Below are positions 6,698 to 14,488 of a DNA stretch of 31,205 bases, piece after piece. The number at the start of each line of letters is the position of its first letter. Positions within the stretch are counted from its first letter, which is position 1. Both the position numbers and the translations under genes were made by a program. This stretch comes from a virus, in IMG/VR virus record IMGVR_UViG_3300030943_000122, positions 1 to 31,205 of that record; one strand, written 5' to 3'. The notes beneath the pieces were generated by a model. It did no database searches and was not told where the DNA came from. It saw nothing but the letters and a program-made list of their open reading frames with translations.

Positions 6698-6775
6698 TTT
6701 GATTATTTTAGTGAGCAGCTATTTGCTTTTTTATTGTTTTTGCGAGCTGTCGGATAGTGCATTTGTAAAGCAAAA

Positions 6776-6964
6776 TCAAATAACTTCTATCCATTTGCCA
6801 TTTGCTGTATCTCCAACCTTTATCCGACCATCTGAATAGAGTTTGTTTAAGGCATCCGAAACAGCGTTATCAATTTCAAGCTTCGTTGTGTAGGTTGGAA
6901 ACTTACAGGCTGACCGTTTCTCTCCGGCCAACCTGTTGAGTAGTTTAAATATTGCTTCTTCCAT
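6776..6964 (-). CDS. Small hypothetical protein in the head operon (62 aa)
   Basis: This 62-aa protein has two helices followed by a short beta pair (GRIKVGDTANGKWIEVI), a pattern compatible with a winged-helix or small helix-bundle fold. I recognise no family. Its start overlaps the portal stop by one base, so it is co-translated with the portal gene. Confidence 0.55.
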   Translation of the reverse strand: MEEAIFKLLNRLAGEKRSACKFPTYTTKLEIDNAVSDALNKLYSDGRIKVGDTANGKWIEVI

Positions 6965-8385
6965 TACTTAGATGTTGGGAACGCATCGACTGAATTTGAC
7001 TGTTGTTCCTCTAAATCCAATTGTGCAATTTCAGCTTCTTTGTCATCGACCCAATCCAATATATTTACAGCTTCTTTTCTTGAAAGCATTGCTTTGCCAC
7101 CTGTAGCCTTTGAAAGCTTGTCAATGGTTGCCTGTTCGTCATTCTGAATGAATGGAGTTATAATGTGTTCAGCCTTTAGCTCTCCGATTGAGCTTACCCA
7201 AGCCTTATTCATTTGACCAACAAAAGCCTTTATTACATTGAACTCTCTTTCAAGCATTTCGATAATATCACCGCTTTCGTCACCAACTTTCAAATGGGCT
7301 TCTGTCAATAGGGTTTTTCGGGCTTCACCGCTTATTGCTCCAAGACCTTTCATGTTTTCCATTGACAAGTTAGGTAACTGTAATTCCTCTTCAACGTTCT
7401 GTTTTAGAGTTGATATGTGGAACTTTTGCGCTTCAATCTGTTGTTCCCAAGTTGCATACTTCACACTACCTGCACCCTTTATTTGATACACTTCTCTTGC
7501 CAATGTACCTTCGGGAACTTTAGACTCACCAATTAAGTCACCCTCAACAACAAGTATCGGAGCAGCGTTTTTCTTGATAATATCGCTACTTCTCGAAAGT
7601 GTAAACTCAATTTCCTGTGTAGATGTAGTTGAGTCTTCCCAAATAGGGATTGGGCGGGACATGTAACCTGCAGGTATTTTCTCGATTGAAATTAGCGAAG
7701 GGTCTGAAACTTCCGACCATTCACCGTCAATTTGTTTCCAAACAAACTTTGCAGTTTTAGTATAGGTTTCAAAATAGGTTACTTCTTTATTGTCTTCGGT
7801 GATAACGTACTCAAAACTAAGTGCAATCAAATCACCGAAACGGTCTTTCAATGGATATATTGAAGACTGTTCAATTCTCGAAAACTTCTCTTCCATTGGT
7901 GAGTAAGACCGACAACGTAGTTTCCACTTTGTTTCAAATCCGTAAAGGTTATGCACTTCTGTAGGGACAACATACCAAATAGTAGCAATTTCGCAAGCTG
8001 CAAAATAAGCATGCATTCTCTTGCTGTTTACGGCATTTATTCGGGCTTCCTTGTAGATTGCTTCAATCGCCTTTGATTGTTCGATTTTGGTCTTGTCTGT
8101 ACCTGTGACATATACTCTCTTTACAGGGATAGAGAAAGCCATTTGTGTCATTCGTTTTACTGATAGCTTTTGCAATCCGTAAGTAATACGAGCAACCTTG
8201 TCTATTTTACCGTTAGCTCTGCGCTTATCAGGACGTAAGGTTTTGTTTGTTACAATCTCGTGGCGTGTTGGGTCGTACTCTTTTGAAGAGTTAGCCCATG
8301 ACCGAACAATTACAGTCTTTACTTTCAGGTCTGCAATTATTTTCGCAATATCCCGGTCTTTTGTAAAAATCTCGATTAGAGTCAT
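6964..8385 (-). CDS. Portal protein (SPP1 gp6-like)
   Basis: This 473-aa protein has the size and texture of SPP1-type portals, which form the dodecameric ring at the capsid vertex through which DNA passes. Recognisable regions are the N-terminal clip/wing part (ITYGLQKLSVKRMTQMAFSI), a long helical stem region (QKFHISTLKQNVEEELQLPN), and the LSMENMKGLGAISGEARKTL loop that precedes the C-terminal crown in many portals. The order terminase small, terminase large, portal, MuF supports the call. The stop is directly followed by the next start. Confidence 0.85.
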   Translation of the reverse strand: MTLIEIFTKDRDIAKIIADLKVKTVIVRSWANSSKEYDPTRHEIVTNKTLRPDKRRANGKIDKVARITYGLQKLSVKRMTQMAFSIPVKRVYVTGTDKTKIEQSKAIEAIYKEARINAVNSKRMHAYFAACEIATIWYVVPTEVHNLYGFETKWKLRCRSYSPMEEKFSRIEQSSIYPLKDRFGDLIALSFEYVITEDNKEVTYFETYTKTAKFVWKQIDGEWSEVSDPSLISIEKIPAGYMSRPIPIWEDSTTSTQEIEFTLSRSSDIIKKNAAPILVVEGDLIGESKVPEGTLAREVYQIKGAGSVKYATWEQQIEAQKFHISTLKQNVEEELQLPNLSMENMKGLGAISGEARKTLLTEAHLKVGDESGDIIEMLEREFNVIKAFVGQMNKAWVSSIGELKAEHIITPFIQNDEQATIDKLSKATGGKAMLSRKEAVNILDWVDDKEAEIAQLDLEEQQSNSVDAFPTSK

Positions 8386-8390
8386 AATTT

Positions 8391-8651
8391 TTATTTAGTG
8401 ATATGAATTTTCTTACAGTTTCTACATTCACCGTTTTCGTTAGGACGGTTTGAATAACAAATCGGTTCGGGCTTGAATGCCTGTTTTAGATATGCAACAG
8501 CACGAACTTTGTTTTCGGTTGGTTCAACTTCATTTATAGCCAAATTACCTGTTATCTCAGAGCCACCACTAATGGCTGATTTAAGGTAAGATACAGCATT
8601 CGCAACGGTTGTAGTTTCTACAGCTTTGGGCAATTTCTTTTCTTTTTTCAT
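8391..8651 (-). CDS. Small protein with C-terminal zinc-ribbon-like Cys residues
   Basis: This 86-aa protein has a basic start (MKKEKKLPKAVE) and a C-terminus with Cys residues in ICYSNRPNENGECRNCKKIH, which could hold a metal. The two internal segments SYLKSAISGG and AYLKQAFKPE look like a weak internal repeat. No family is recognised. It lies between terminase and portal genes, with 11 bases to the terminase stop. Confidence 0.6.
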   Translation of the reverse strand: MKKEKKLPKAVETTTVANAVSYLKSAISGGSEITGNLAINEVEPTENKVRAVAYLKQAFKPEPICYSNRPNENGECRNCKKIHITK

Positions 8652-8662
8652 ATGATTAGTTT

Positions 8663-10207
8663 TTATAATAAGTCTGCTAGTAAATCGTCATCTGACATTT
8701 GCAATCCTAAGCCGGTAGGATAAAAAGTATTTGCAAGCGGGTCGAAATAATCGGTGGATCGCTTTATTCTTTTTTTGATGTCTTCTTTCGGTTCAATGAT
8801 AATAGAGCCGTTGCTTTGAAATTTCCACTTTATCTCTGTGGCTTCCTCAGTCAGTTTGTCGCATGGTGGCAAGCATGGTAGAAACTTATTCTTTGGGTCG
8901 AGCCAATCCCTTACACACCAATATAAATACGCTCTCATGTTGGCAAATGTGTAAACTCCTGTAATGTCGTTCATGTCGTTTGCTCCTTCTGAAAACTTAC
9001 ACGAAACAGCATTGAATAAACCTAATTCGATAAGCCTAGAGAAAACACCTGCACCCTCTCCGATGGTATCAATAAAGGCATAAGTACCCTTTTTCCCAAG
9101 TGGAGCAACCAACATCCCTGCAACGTGCATGTGGTCGGCTTTTCCTGCTGATTGGTGCGAATCAAATCTGTCTACATAATTATCAAACCGATGGCAAAGA
9201 ACACTTTCATCTCTACCCATTCCTGCAACGTCAACACCAATCCGAACAGGAACATTTGGGAACGAACCTGTATCTTTGTAAAGCTGCCAACGTTCATTTG
9301 CTAAAGCAATCCATTCGTAAGGGATAAGGTTGTCTTCCGATATTCTAGGGAACATTCCCAAAACCTTTACTCTGAATAAATCATTTGGTCGGTAAACCTT
9401 TTTTTCAAAGTGGAAATCTCCTTCACCCTCATTCAATTCACTTTCAGAGATAGGTGAACACCAACTCTCAACCTTATCTTTTATCCAATTGTAATCGACC
9501 TGCCCTGTGATTGTTACTTTCTTATTGACTACATTTTCAGCATGTAATGAATTTAATCTAAACTTTTTAAAACGTGCTGACTTCATGCTTTTAGCTGCAT
9601 AGCCTGTCGTAATGTTAGGATTGAATACAAGTAGTAATCTTGAATTACCTTGCAAGTTCCCTTCAATGGCCGAGTAGGTCAACTCTGAAATGCCTGTTGC
9701 TTCCGTTACTGCGAACATTGTGTTTACTGCGTGGAAACCGGACCATGCTTCTGCATTATTATCATCAGCCTTAAATCCTGTCAAAAACCACTCTTCATAG
9801 TCTGTTCTAATATCTCCGGCAACTACACGCCCAGGAAGGCAACCCGCATTTCTCAAAAGTCTTCTAACTTCGGGAACCATGATATTAGTAACCTGTCTAC
9901 CTGTTGGGGCTGTCATTGCAACTTTTGTATTCTCAATCAGATTGCCGTCTTCATTCCATTTAGGGGTAAGGTAAAAGAAACATAAACAGGCACATGCTGC
10001 AACAAAGTCTTTACCTCTTGCCGTTCCGCTTGCCACTGTTGTCATTGGGTTGTGTTGTACTGAGCTGATAATCTCCTGTTGTTCCTTATCTAATCGGGCT
10101 TTCAGGACTTCACGTACAAATTTATTCCAATCATTTTGCCACGACTTGAATAGAATGATTTTTGCTTCATCATCTTTTGCTTTTTTATCATTCGTTTTCT
10201 TAGCCAT
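8663..10207 (-). CDS. terL: Terminase large subunit
   Basis: This 514-aa protein is the ATPase-nuclease motor that packages phage DNA. The Walker A-type loop is ASGTARGKD at residues 59-67, with Asp in the usual Ser/Thr place, a variant found in some terminases. A likely Walker B/catalytic Glu is in FAVTEATGI near residue 170. The RNase H-type nuclease acids appear in RIGVDVAGMGRD (about 320), YAFIDTIGEG (about 375) and STDYFDPLAN (about 490). It overlaps the small-subunit stop by one base. Confidence 0.92.
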   Translation of the reverse strand: MAKKTNDKKAKDDEAKIILFKSWQNDWNKFVREVLKARLDKEQQEIISSVQHNPMTTVASGTARGKDFVAACACLCFFYLTPKWNEDGNLIENTKVAMTAPTGRQVTNIMVPEVRRLLRNAGCLPGRVVAGDIRTDYEEWFLTGFKADDNNAEAWSGFHAVNTMFAVTEATGISELTYSAIEGNLQGNSRLLLVFNPNITTGYAAKSMKSARFKKFRLNSLHAENVVNKKVTITGQVDYNWIKDKVESWCSPISESELNEGEGDFHFEKKVYRPNDLFRVKVLGMFPRISEDNLIPYEWIALANERWQLYKDTGSFPNVPVRIGVDVAGMGRDESVLCHRFDNYVDRFDSHQSAGKADHMHVAGMLVAPLGKKGTYAFIDTIGEGAGVFSRLIELGLFNAVSCKFSEGANDMNDITGVYTFANMRAYLYWCVRDWLDPKNKFLPCLPPCDKLTEEATEIKWKFQSNGSIIIEPKEDIKKRIKRSTDYFDPLANTFYPTGLGLQMSDDDLLADLL

Positions 10208-10668
10208 TATTTAGCAGTTGCAGCTTTCATTAATTCTTCAAATGGGTTGCCGGAAACTTCAACTTCTTGTTTCTCTCTCCACTCTTCGGGTTTTCTATTC
10301 TTCATCCAAAATATACAGGCGGTCGTATCAGCAACGATATGCTTCTTAGTCTTACTCACTTCGGTGGTCGTACCTGTACCGTCTTTGTTCACAATAACTT
10401 TGGTAGTTGTTTCTTCAACTTCATAGCCTAAAGCTCTGTTATAAAGTGAAGATTCAACTTTTAAGTCAGCATCGTATTTGTTTATTCTCACCAACTTTTT
10501 AAACTCAGGGTAATCTCTTATAAGCCTTTTGAGTGTAGTAAGTCCACACCCAAGCCGTAACGCTAACCCTGCGTTGTCTGCTCCATTCCTACAATCAGAA
10601 GTAATCGTTTCTTCATGTCCTGCGACATACTTCTGATAAATATCTTCTTTCGGTCTTCCTGTTCTCAT
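10207..10668 (-). CDS. terS: Terminase small subunit
   Basis: This 153-aa protein recognises phage DNA for packaging. The N-terminal half holds a helix-turn-helix (LALRLGCGLTTLKRLIRDYP). The remainder has the family's typical pattern: VESSLYNRALGYEVEETTTK, then TTACIFWMKNRKPEEWREKQ. It overlaps the ParB-like gene by one base upstream and TerL by one base downstream. Confidence 0.88.
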   Translation of the reverse strand: MRTGRPKEDIYQKYVAGHEETITSDCRNGADNAGLALRLGCGLTTLKRLIRDYPEFKKLVRINKYDADLKVESSLYNRALGYEVEETTTKVIVNKDGTGTTTEVSKTKKHIVADTTACIFWMKNRKPEEWREKQEVEVSGNPFEELMKAATAK

Positions 10669-11447
10669 TAGTTTTCTTGTGCTTTAATAAGTTGTAGTTG
10701 CTCATTGCAAATGTCAATCATTCGACCAAATGCAACTGTATTACTTTTAATGTTGTAAGCCTTCTTAACCTCAGTCATTGTCTTAATGAACTCTTCAAAT
10801 GAACCTACAACGATATTGCAATTCTCACCAAGCTTTTGCGATTCAAGTTCAGCGAGGACACGCTTTACATCGTTGGTCTTATTCTCAATAAATAAGAACT
10901 TCATCTCTGTAAGTTCAATGTCAGCATCACCAATAGAAGCAATCTGCAGCTTTTCAATATCAACGAACTGTAAGCCGTTCAATCCTGAAAACTCTTTAGA
11001 TTCAATGGTTTTCATCTCTGCGTAAATATCTTGCAACATCTGTACGTCATCCTTACCAACCAAAGCATTATGAGAAAGCTGATAAGCAAGCTGTGTGTCC
11101 TTATCTACCTCGTCAATGTATAAGATTAAGATGTATTCGAGATGTGCCTTTATAGAAGCTTTGAGCCTGTGATTACCTGATAAAATCAAGTACTTTCCGT
11201 CTGCATTCTGTTTCATACCAAAAGGCAATTGAGATAGAAAGCCGTCATTCGATACATTGTCAACCAATTTGTCCAATGTACCTTTGTCCATGAAGTGAGC
11301 ATTTTTCTGTAGTGAAAGGCAATCACCTGTAGGACTGACATAAGCCAATTTGTAGGGAGCAATTAAAATGTTGATGTCAGTCAGCTTTTCCCTGATTTCG
11401 TCAACGTTCTTTTCGGTTACTTCTTTCTGTAATTCTTGTCCAGCCAT
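10668..11447 (-). CDS. ParB N-terminal-like nuclease/CTPase-fold protein
   Basis: This 259-aa protein has the ParB/sulfiredoxin-like fold marker GNHRLKA at residues 91-97 after YLILS, preceded by the typical 'choose neighbours' segment LDKLVDNVSNDGFLSQLPFG. Stand-alone ParB-like domains are frequent in phages beside terminase genes and beside DNA-modification enzymes. No partner ParA is present, so a role in plasmid-type partition is unlikely. Its start overlaps the upstream methyltransferase-like gene by 31 bases, which suggests joint function. Confidence 0.8.
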   Translation of the reverse strand: MAGQELQKEVTEKNVDEIREKLTDINILIAPYKLAYVSPTGDCLSLQKNAHFMDKGTLDKLVDNVSNDGFLSQLPFGMKQNADGKYLILSGNHRLKASIKAHLEYILILYIDEVDKDTQLAYQLSHNALVGKDDVQMLQDIYAEMKTIESKEFSGLNGLQFVDIEKLQIASIGDADIELTEMKFLFIENKTNDVKRVLAELESQKLGENCNIVVGSFEEFIKTMTEVKKAYNIKSNTVAFGRMIDICNEQLQLIKAQEN

Positions 11448-12727
11448 AATGAATAGATTTGTTTTAATGTTTGATTTGTAAATTTGCCAACGTACATCAG
11501 CTTTCCTTTATCTCTGCGCTCCAATTCGTAAACCCCTCGATACTTCATTGATATTGCGCTCTCAGTGTAGACAGTGGTCTTCAATCCTTCGTAGTAGTTT
11601 GCAATCTTTCTTGCAATAACCTTTCGTACTTCTGTGGATCGGGTCAACATGATAAGTAATTTGCTCAGCTTGCCTGTGTCAGTGTTTGCCACAAAATCAC
11701 TTTGCATGAAAATTAATTCCATAGTTGAAAGCATCTTGCTGAATGAAGTAAAACCGAAAGCCTTACCGTCTGCAAAGAATGCAAGACCCATATCACCGCC
11801 TGTCGTATAATTGACCTTGTTAGCCATGTAAAAAGCTTTGAAGTAGTTTATATCATTCACCGAACAAAGTCCTACTGTGATGACCGTACGCTTTGTAAAC
11901 TCGTAGTTTGCGGGTAATACGGTTAAGGTAGATTGAACCTGCTTTTTATCTCGTTGGAAATAGTACTTCTCTCCTGCAATGGAAGAGTACAAAAACAATG
12001 GTTGTTTACCGGCTCCCAAATTCACAACGCCCGATTCCCATTTCATAAGCTCCGGCCACTCTCTGTCTGAGTAAATAATGTTTTCGTCTGCTTCCAACAA
12101 CTCTTGAAAAATCAAGCTGCCTTCCTTCGGGTCAAACATTTTATATTCTGCTCTCTCGTAATTAAAGGCTTTCTCAACGTAGTCGAACATCTTCTCATAA
12201 CCTGCCTTGTATGTAGGCTGGAAGCTGATACCCACACCTTTGCCGTTTTTAGCTTTTAGGAAGTCAACGAAGTCGCAGAACTCAAAGCTCTTAATGTTAA
12301 AGTCAAACGCACCTTTCTCAAACTTTTCTATAGTCTTCGTATAGTATTGTTCTGATTGACACATCCATGAATCAAAGAACATTCTCTGATAGTCATTCTT
12401 CAACGGTGCATAATCAGACAATCTAATTGTGAACATTATCTGAATAAGTTTTTTATACTTTGAATCTTGCCAACTATCAAATAGCACTTTTAGCTCAGGA
12501 TTGATAACTTCTAGCTCCGTATCTGTTCCTAACATTACATCAGCAATCAATTTTGAATACAAACACACATCATTTGAATGCACATTGTACCCTAGCTTTG
12601 ACATAATCTTATCTACAGTGAAGTTTCCCGAACAACCAATAAAAACATCTTTCTTATTGTGTGCGGTGTCCTTCATTAAGTCCTGCAATAATATCTTTAC
12701 CTCCTGCGGAGTCGTTCCTTTAAACAT
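11417..12727 (-). CDS. Adenine methyltransferase-like protein fused to a GNAT/Mom-like domain
   Basis: This 436-aa protein appears to have two parts. The N-terminal half resembles D12-class DNA adenine methylases: VFIGCSGNF (29-35) as the AdoMet loop and HSNDV (50-54) as the next acidic motif. The expected DPPY is replaced by QPTY at 170-173 (ISFQPTYKAGYEKMF). The C-terminal 160 residues read like an acetyltransferase fold (LGMAFF-type strand GDMGLAFFADGKAFGFTSF, then LLIMLTRSTEVRKVIARKI and a late SAISMKYRGVYELERRDKG). Similar phage proteins are thought to modify DNA against restriction. Whether this one methylates, or adds a larger group as Mu Mom does, cannot be read from sequence. Confidence 0.6.
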   Translation of the reverse strand: MFKGTTPQEVKILLQDLMKDTAHNKKDVFIGCSGNFTVDKIMSKLGYNVHSNDVCLYSKLIADVMLGTDTELEVINPELKVLFDSWQDSKYKKLIQIMFTIRLSDYAPLKNDYQRMFFDSWMCQSEQYYTKTIEKFEKGAFDFNIKSFEFCDFVDFLKAKNGKGVGISFQPTYKAGYEKMFDYVEKAFNYERAEYKMFDPKEGSLIFQELLEADENIIYSDREWPELMKWESGVVNLGAGKQPLFLYSSIAGEKYYFQRDKKQVQSTLTVLPANYEFTKRTVITVGLCSVNDINYFKAFYMANKVNYTTGGDMGLAFFADGKAFGFTSFSKMLSTMELIFMQSDFVANTDTGKLSKLLIMLTRSTEVRKVIARKIANYYEGLKTTVYTESAISMKYRGVYELERRDKGKLMYVGKFTNQTLKQIYSLWLDKNYRKK

Positions 12728-12756
12728 ATCCTTTAATTTGCGAATTACACTTTACG

Positions 12757-12798
12757 AAAAAAAGGACAGCACTGTTTGAAATAGTCCTATCCTTTTTT
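12757..12798 (-). terminator. Intrinsic terminator after the tRNA-like gene, possibly bidirectional
   Basis: AAAAAAGGA at 12758-12766 pairs with TCCTTTTTT at 12790-12798. On the minus strand the stem is followed by a T run. A smaller inner pairing (GGAC/GTCC) is an alternative. It lies between the tRNA-like gene and the methyltransferase-like gene, at the head of the packaging operon, and the same A/T tracts would work on the plus strand. Confidence 0.65.
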
Positions 12799-12815
12799 AA
12801 TTGTTCTCATTTTTG

Positions 12816-12884
12816 AGCGGGGTGTGGAATTGAACCACTCATTCACGTTGGGAACGTAACATGCTACCGTAACACTTACCCCGC
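12816..12884 (-). tRNA. tRNA-Gly-like gene, anticodon CCC
   Basis: Read on the minus strand, GCGGGGT pairs with ACCCCGC as acceptor stem. The D arm is GTGT/GCAT around TACGGTA. The anticodon stem TTACG/CGTGA encloses the loop TTCCCAA with conserved T33 and anticodon CCC. The T loop is TTCAATT on a GTGG/CCAC stem. The molecule is 69 bases, one pair short in the T stem, and has A instead of T at position 8. CCA is not encoded. The body resembles bacterial tRNA-Gly(CCC). It follows the DUF488 gene on the same strand. Confidence 0.75.
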
Positions 12885-12889
12885 AGGTA

Positions 12890-13285
12890 CTATACAAACA
12901 TTGCTGTCTGTGTGTTTATTAAAACCGGAACTTCCATTTTGCCTAACTCCAAAACTTCAATTCCCAATTCTTTAGTAAGCCATAGTGCAACTAAGCTTCT
13001 ATGACAGAAATCACCTTCTTTCTCATGGCATAACAAAACAATGTTTTTACCTTTTGAAGCAGCGATTAAATCAGCATACACTTTTTGAGCAGATAGCCTT
13101 TCCAATCCCTTATTAAATTTTTGTGTGTAGCTAGGTTCTGCATCATTCATATAACCCCATTCAGGATTTAGAACTGCGTATGTGTAGCCATTGAAATACT
13201 TTGCACTTAATGCGATTGAGATAGGGAAAAACCCTTTAGCTTGATATTTCTTTACATTCGAAAAATTACCTGTAGCGATTTGCAT
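12890..13285 (-). CDS. DUF488-type protein
   Basis: This 131-aa protein has the DUF488 hallmark LLCHEKEGDFCHRSLVALWL, with Cys86, Cys94, His95 and Arg96. The family is widespread in bacteria and phages; a nucleotide- or nucleic-acid-related role has been proposed but not established. It is the first gene downstream of operator-promoter O3 and a second promoter-like element at 13311-13318. The tRNA-like gene begins 6 bases after its stop region. Confidence 0.75.
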   Translation of the reverse strand: MQIATGNFSNVKKYQAKGFFPISIALSAKYFNGYTYAVLNPEWGYMNDAEPSYTQKFNKGLERLSAQKVYADLIAASKGKNIVLLCHEKEGDFCHRSLVALWLTKELGIEVLELGKMEVPVLINTQTAMFV

Positions 13286-13310
13286 ATTGTAGTTGTTTAA
13301 TTTGTTTCTA

Positions 13311-13343
13311 TAAAGGTACTCATAATCAACTAATTAACTGCAA
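13311..13343 (-). promoter_or_regulatory. Second promoter candidate for the DUF488 gene
   Basis: A -7 element TACCTTTA (13318-13311) sits in the context TATAAAGGTACT, which recurs with slight change at the operator-promoters. The nearest TTG (13343-13341) is 22 bases upstream, longer than the 19 of the other sites, and no operator palindrome is present. It may be a weaker, unregulated promoter. Confidence 0.4.
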
Positions 13344-13470
13344 TATTATACTTAATAAAGCATAACTACAGTAAAATAAAGCTTAGGTACTTACGTCAGG
13401 CTTGCGACTTTCTGTTTTCCCTTAATGTCACTCGCATGTGATATTTGCCTTACTTTGTTCTTTCGAGTCG

Positions 13471-13504
13471 TAAAAGTACACATTCTGTTTGTAATACAAT
13501 CACT
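13471..13504 (-). promoter_or_regulatory. Operator-promoter O3 upstream of DUF488/tRNA
   Basis: The operator core at 13484-13504 has an intact CAATCACT arm and TAATA centre, but the other arm is TCTGTTTG instead of AGTGATTG. The -33 TTG (13499-13497) comes from the intact arm. The -7 is TACTTTTA (13478-13471) after an 18-base spacer. The site touches the stop codon of the resolvase gene at 13500. The leader to 13285 is about 180 bases and holds no convincing gene. Confidence 0.6.
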
Positions 13505-14036
13505 TTTTGCCGAAAACTTTCATTTTTATTGCATAATTGGCATAATTCCACGAAATAAGTGCAGCATCTCGACAGTCTTGATTAGTGCGCTCTTTTATTC
13601 CTGTGAAATATGAAAGCTCAGCATGAGTGATTTTGCCATCAGGACCCGCCCAAATCTTTTTAAGTGGGAGTTGTTCGCGAACTTCAATTCCGTAATGGTT
13701 ACACATTTCAATAATCTTTCGACCTGTTTCATGGTTGGCTCCTGTCTTCCTTGAAATAGCTTCGTTTACATTTCCTGAGTTGGTAACATAAGCCCCTGTC
13801 TTTCCATCCTTGTAACCTTTGTGCCAATTGGATTTATTAAGCCAACCCGCTTCAACTATTACAATCAGTGTTTTCTCGTTTTGGGAACAACTCTTTTTAA
13901 GCCCTTGTAAGCTCTCCAATAACTTAGGAAATGCCATTGACTGCAAAACAAGTCTTCTATCCTCTGTGTAGAGCCATGCAACACCGCTTGCTATTGTATC
14001 GGGGTCTATTCCAATAATCAAATCTTCCTTTGTCAT
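13500..14036 (-). CDS. RuvC-like Holliday junction resolvase
   Basis: This 178-aa protein has the RNase H-fold nuclease acids in RuvC order: GIDPD near residue 10, VEAG near 62 and NQDCRDAAL near 155. Such phage enzymes resolve four-way junctions made during recombination-dependent replication and clear branches before packaging. It lies two bases after the SSB stop and closes the replication operon. Its own stop touches operator O3. Confidence 0.8.
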   Translation of the reverse strand: MTKEDLIIGIDPDTIASGVAWLYTEDRRLVLQSMAFPKLLESLQGLKKSCSQNEKTLIVIVEAGWLNKSNWHKGYKDGKTGAYVTNSGNVNEAISRKTGANHETGRKIIEMCNHYGIEVREQLPLKKIWAGPDGKITHAELSYFTGIKERTNQDCRDAALISWNYANYAIKMKVFGKK

Positions 14037-14038
14037 GG

Positions 14039-14458
14039 TTAAAACGGTAAGTCGCTTCCTTCTCCTGCAGGGGGAACGGGTGGGGGTGTAGGTGAGCCAA
14101 TCGGATTTGGTTCAGCCTTTAGCTCTGCCGGCACAGAATTTTCAGCTTTTGGACTGAGTAGTTCTAAATACGAAACATTGCAATTCAATCCACATTCTCG
14201 CTGTCCGGCTTTCTCAAACATCTTTTTAGAAAGTGCACCTTCAACAAAAACTTTCGTTCCTTTCTTCATGTATTGGACAAGTCCGCTACCCTCTTTTACT
14301 TTCTTCAAGCAGGAAATCCACTCAGTCGTTTCGTGCTTTACTCCTTGACCGTCTGTGTAGCTCTCTGTATTTGCAACTGAGAACGCAATGAAGTGCTGAC
14401 CGTTCCATTCTTTGACTGTAGCATCCTGACCTATATGGCCTGTAACTGTTAATTTCAT
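14039..14458 (-). CDS. ssb: Single-stranded DNA-binding protein
   Basis: This 139-aa protein has an OB fold opening MKLTVTGHIGQDATVKEW, followed by FIAFSVANTES and TEWISCL. It then has KGTKVFVEGALS, the standard order of bacterial-type SSB. A Pro-rich linker leads to the acidic tip ending DLPF, which binds partner proteins. It protects single strands in replication and RecT recombination. It is placed between the homing endonuclease gene and the resolvase gene. Confidence 0.9.
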   Translation of the reverse strand: MKLTVTGHIGQDATVKEWNGQHFIAFSVANTESYTDGQGVKHETTEWISCLKKVKEGSGLVQYMKKGTKVFVEGALSKKMFEKAGQRECGLNCNVSYLELLSPKAENSVPAELKAEPNPIGSPTPPPVPPAGEGSDLPF

Positions 14459-14488
14459 TATGACATTTTACTTTTTAATTGTTTATAA

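Noticed and set aside
6703-6762. 19-codon minus-strand frame before the kinase-like gene
   Set aside because: It is polar, has no membrane or family signal and is loosely placed in a 78-base gap, so chance is the simplest explanation, unlike the two membrane peptides.
12816-12884. tRNA-Gly-like gene as the attachment site
   Set aside because: It sits in the middle of the phage between replication and packaging genes, 18 kb from the integrase, so it is cargo and not a boundary.
13385-13450. 13-codon frame in the O3 leader as a leader peptide
   Set aside because: Thirteen codons with no run of a regulatory amino acid and no attenuator stem after it.
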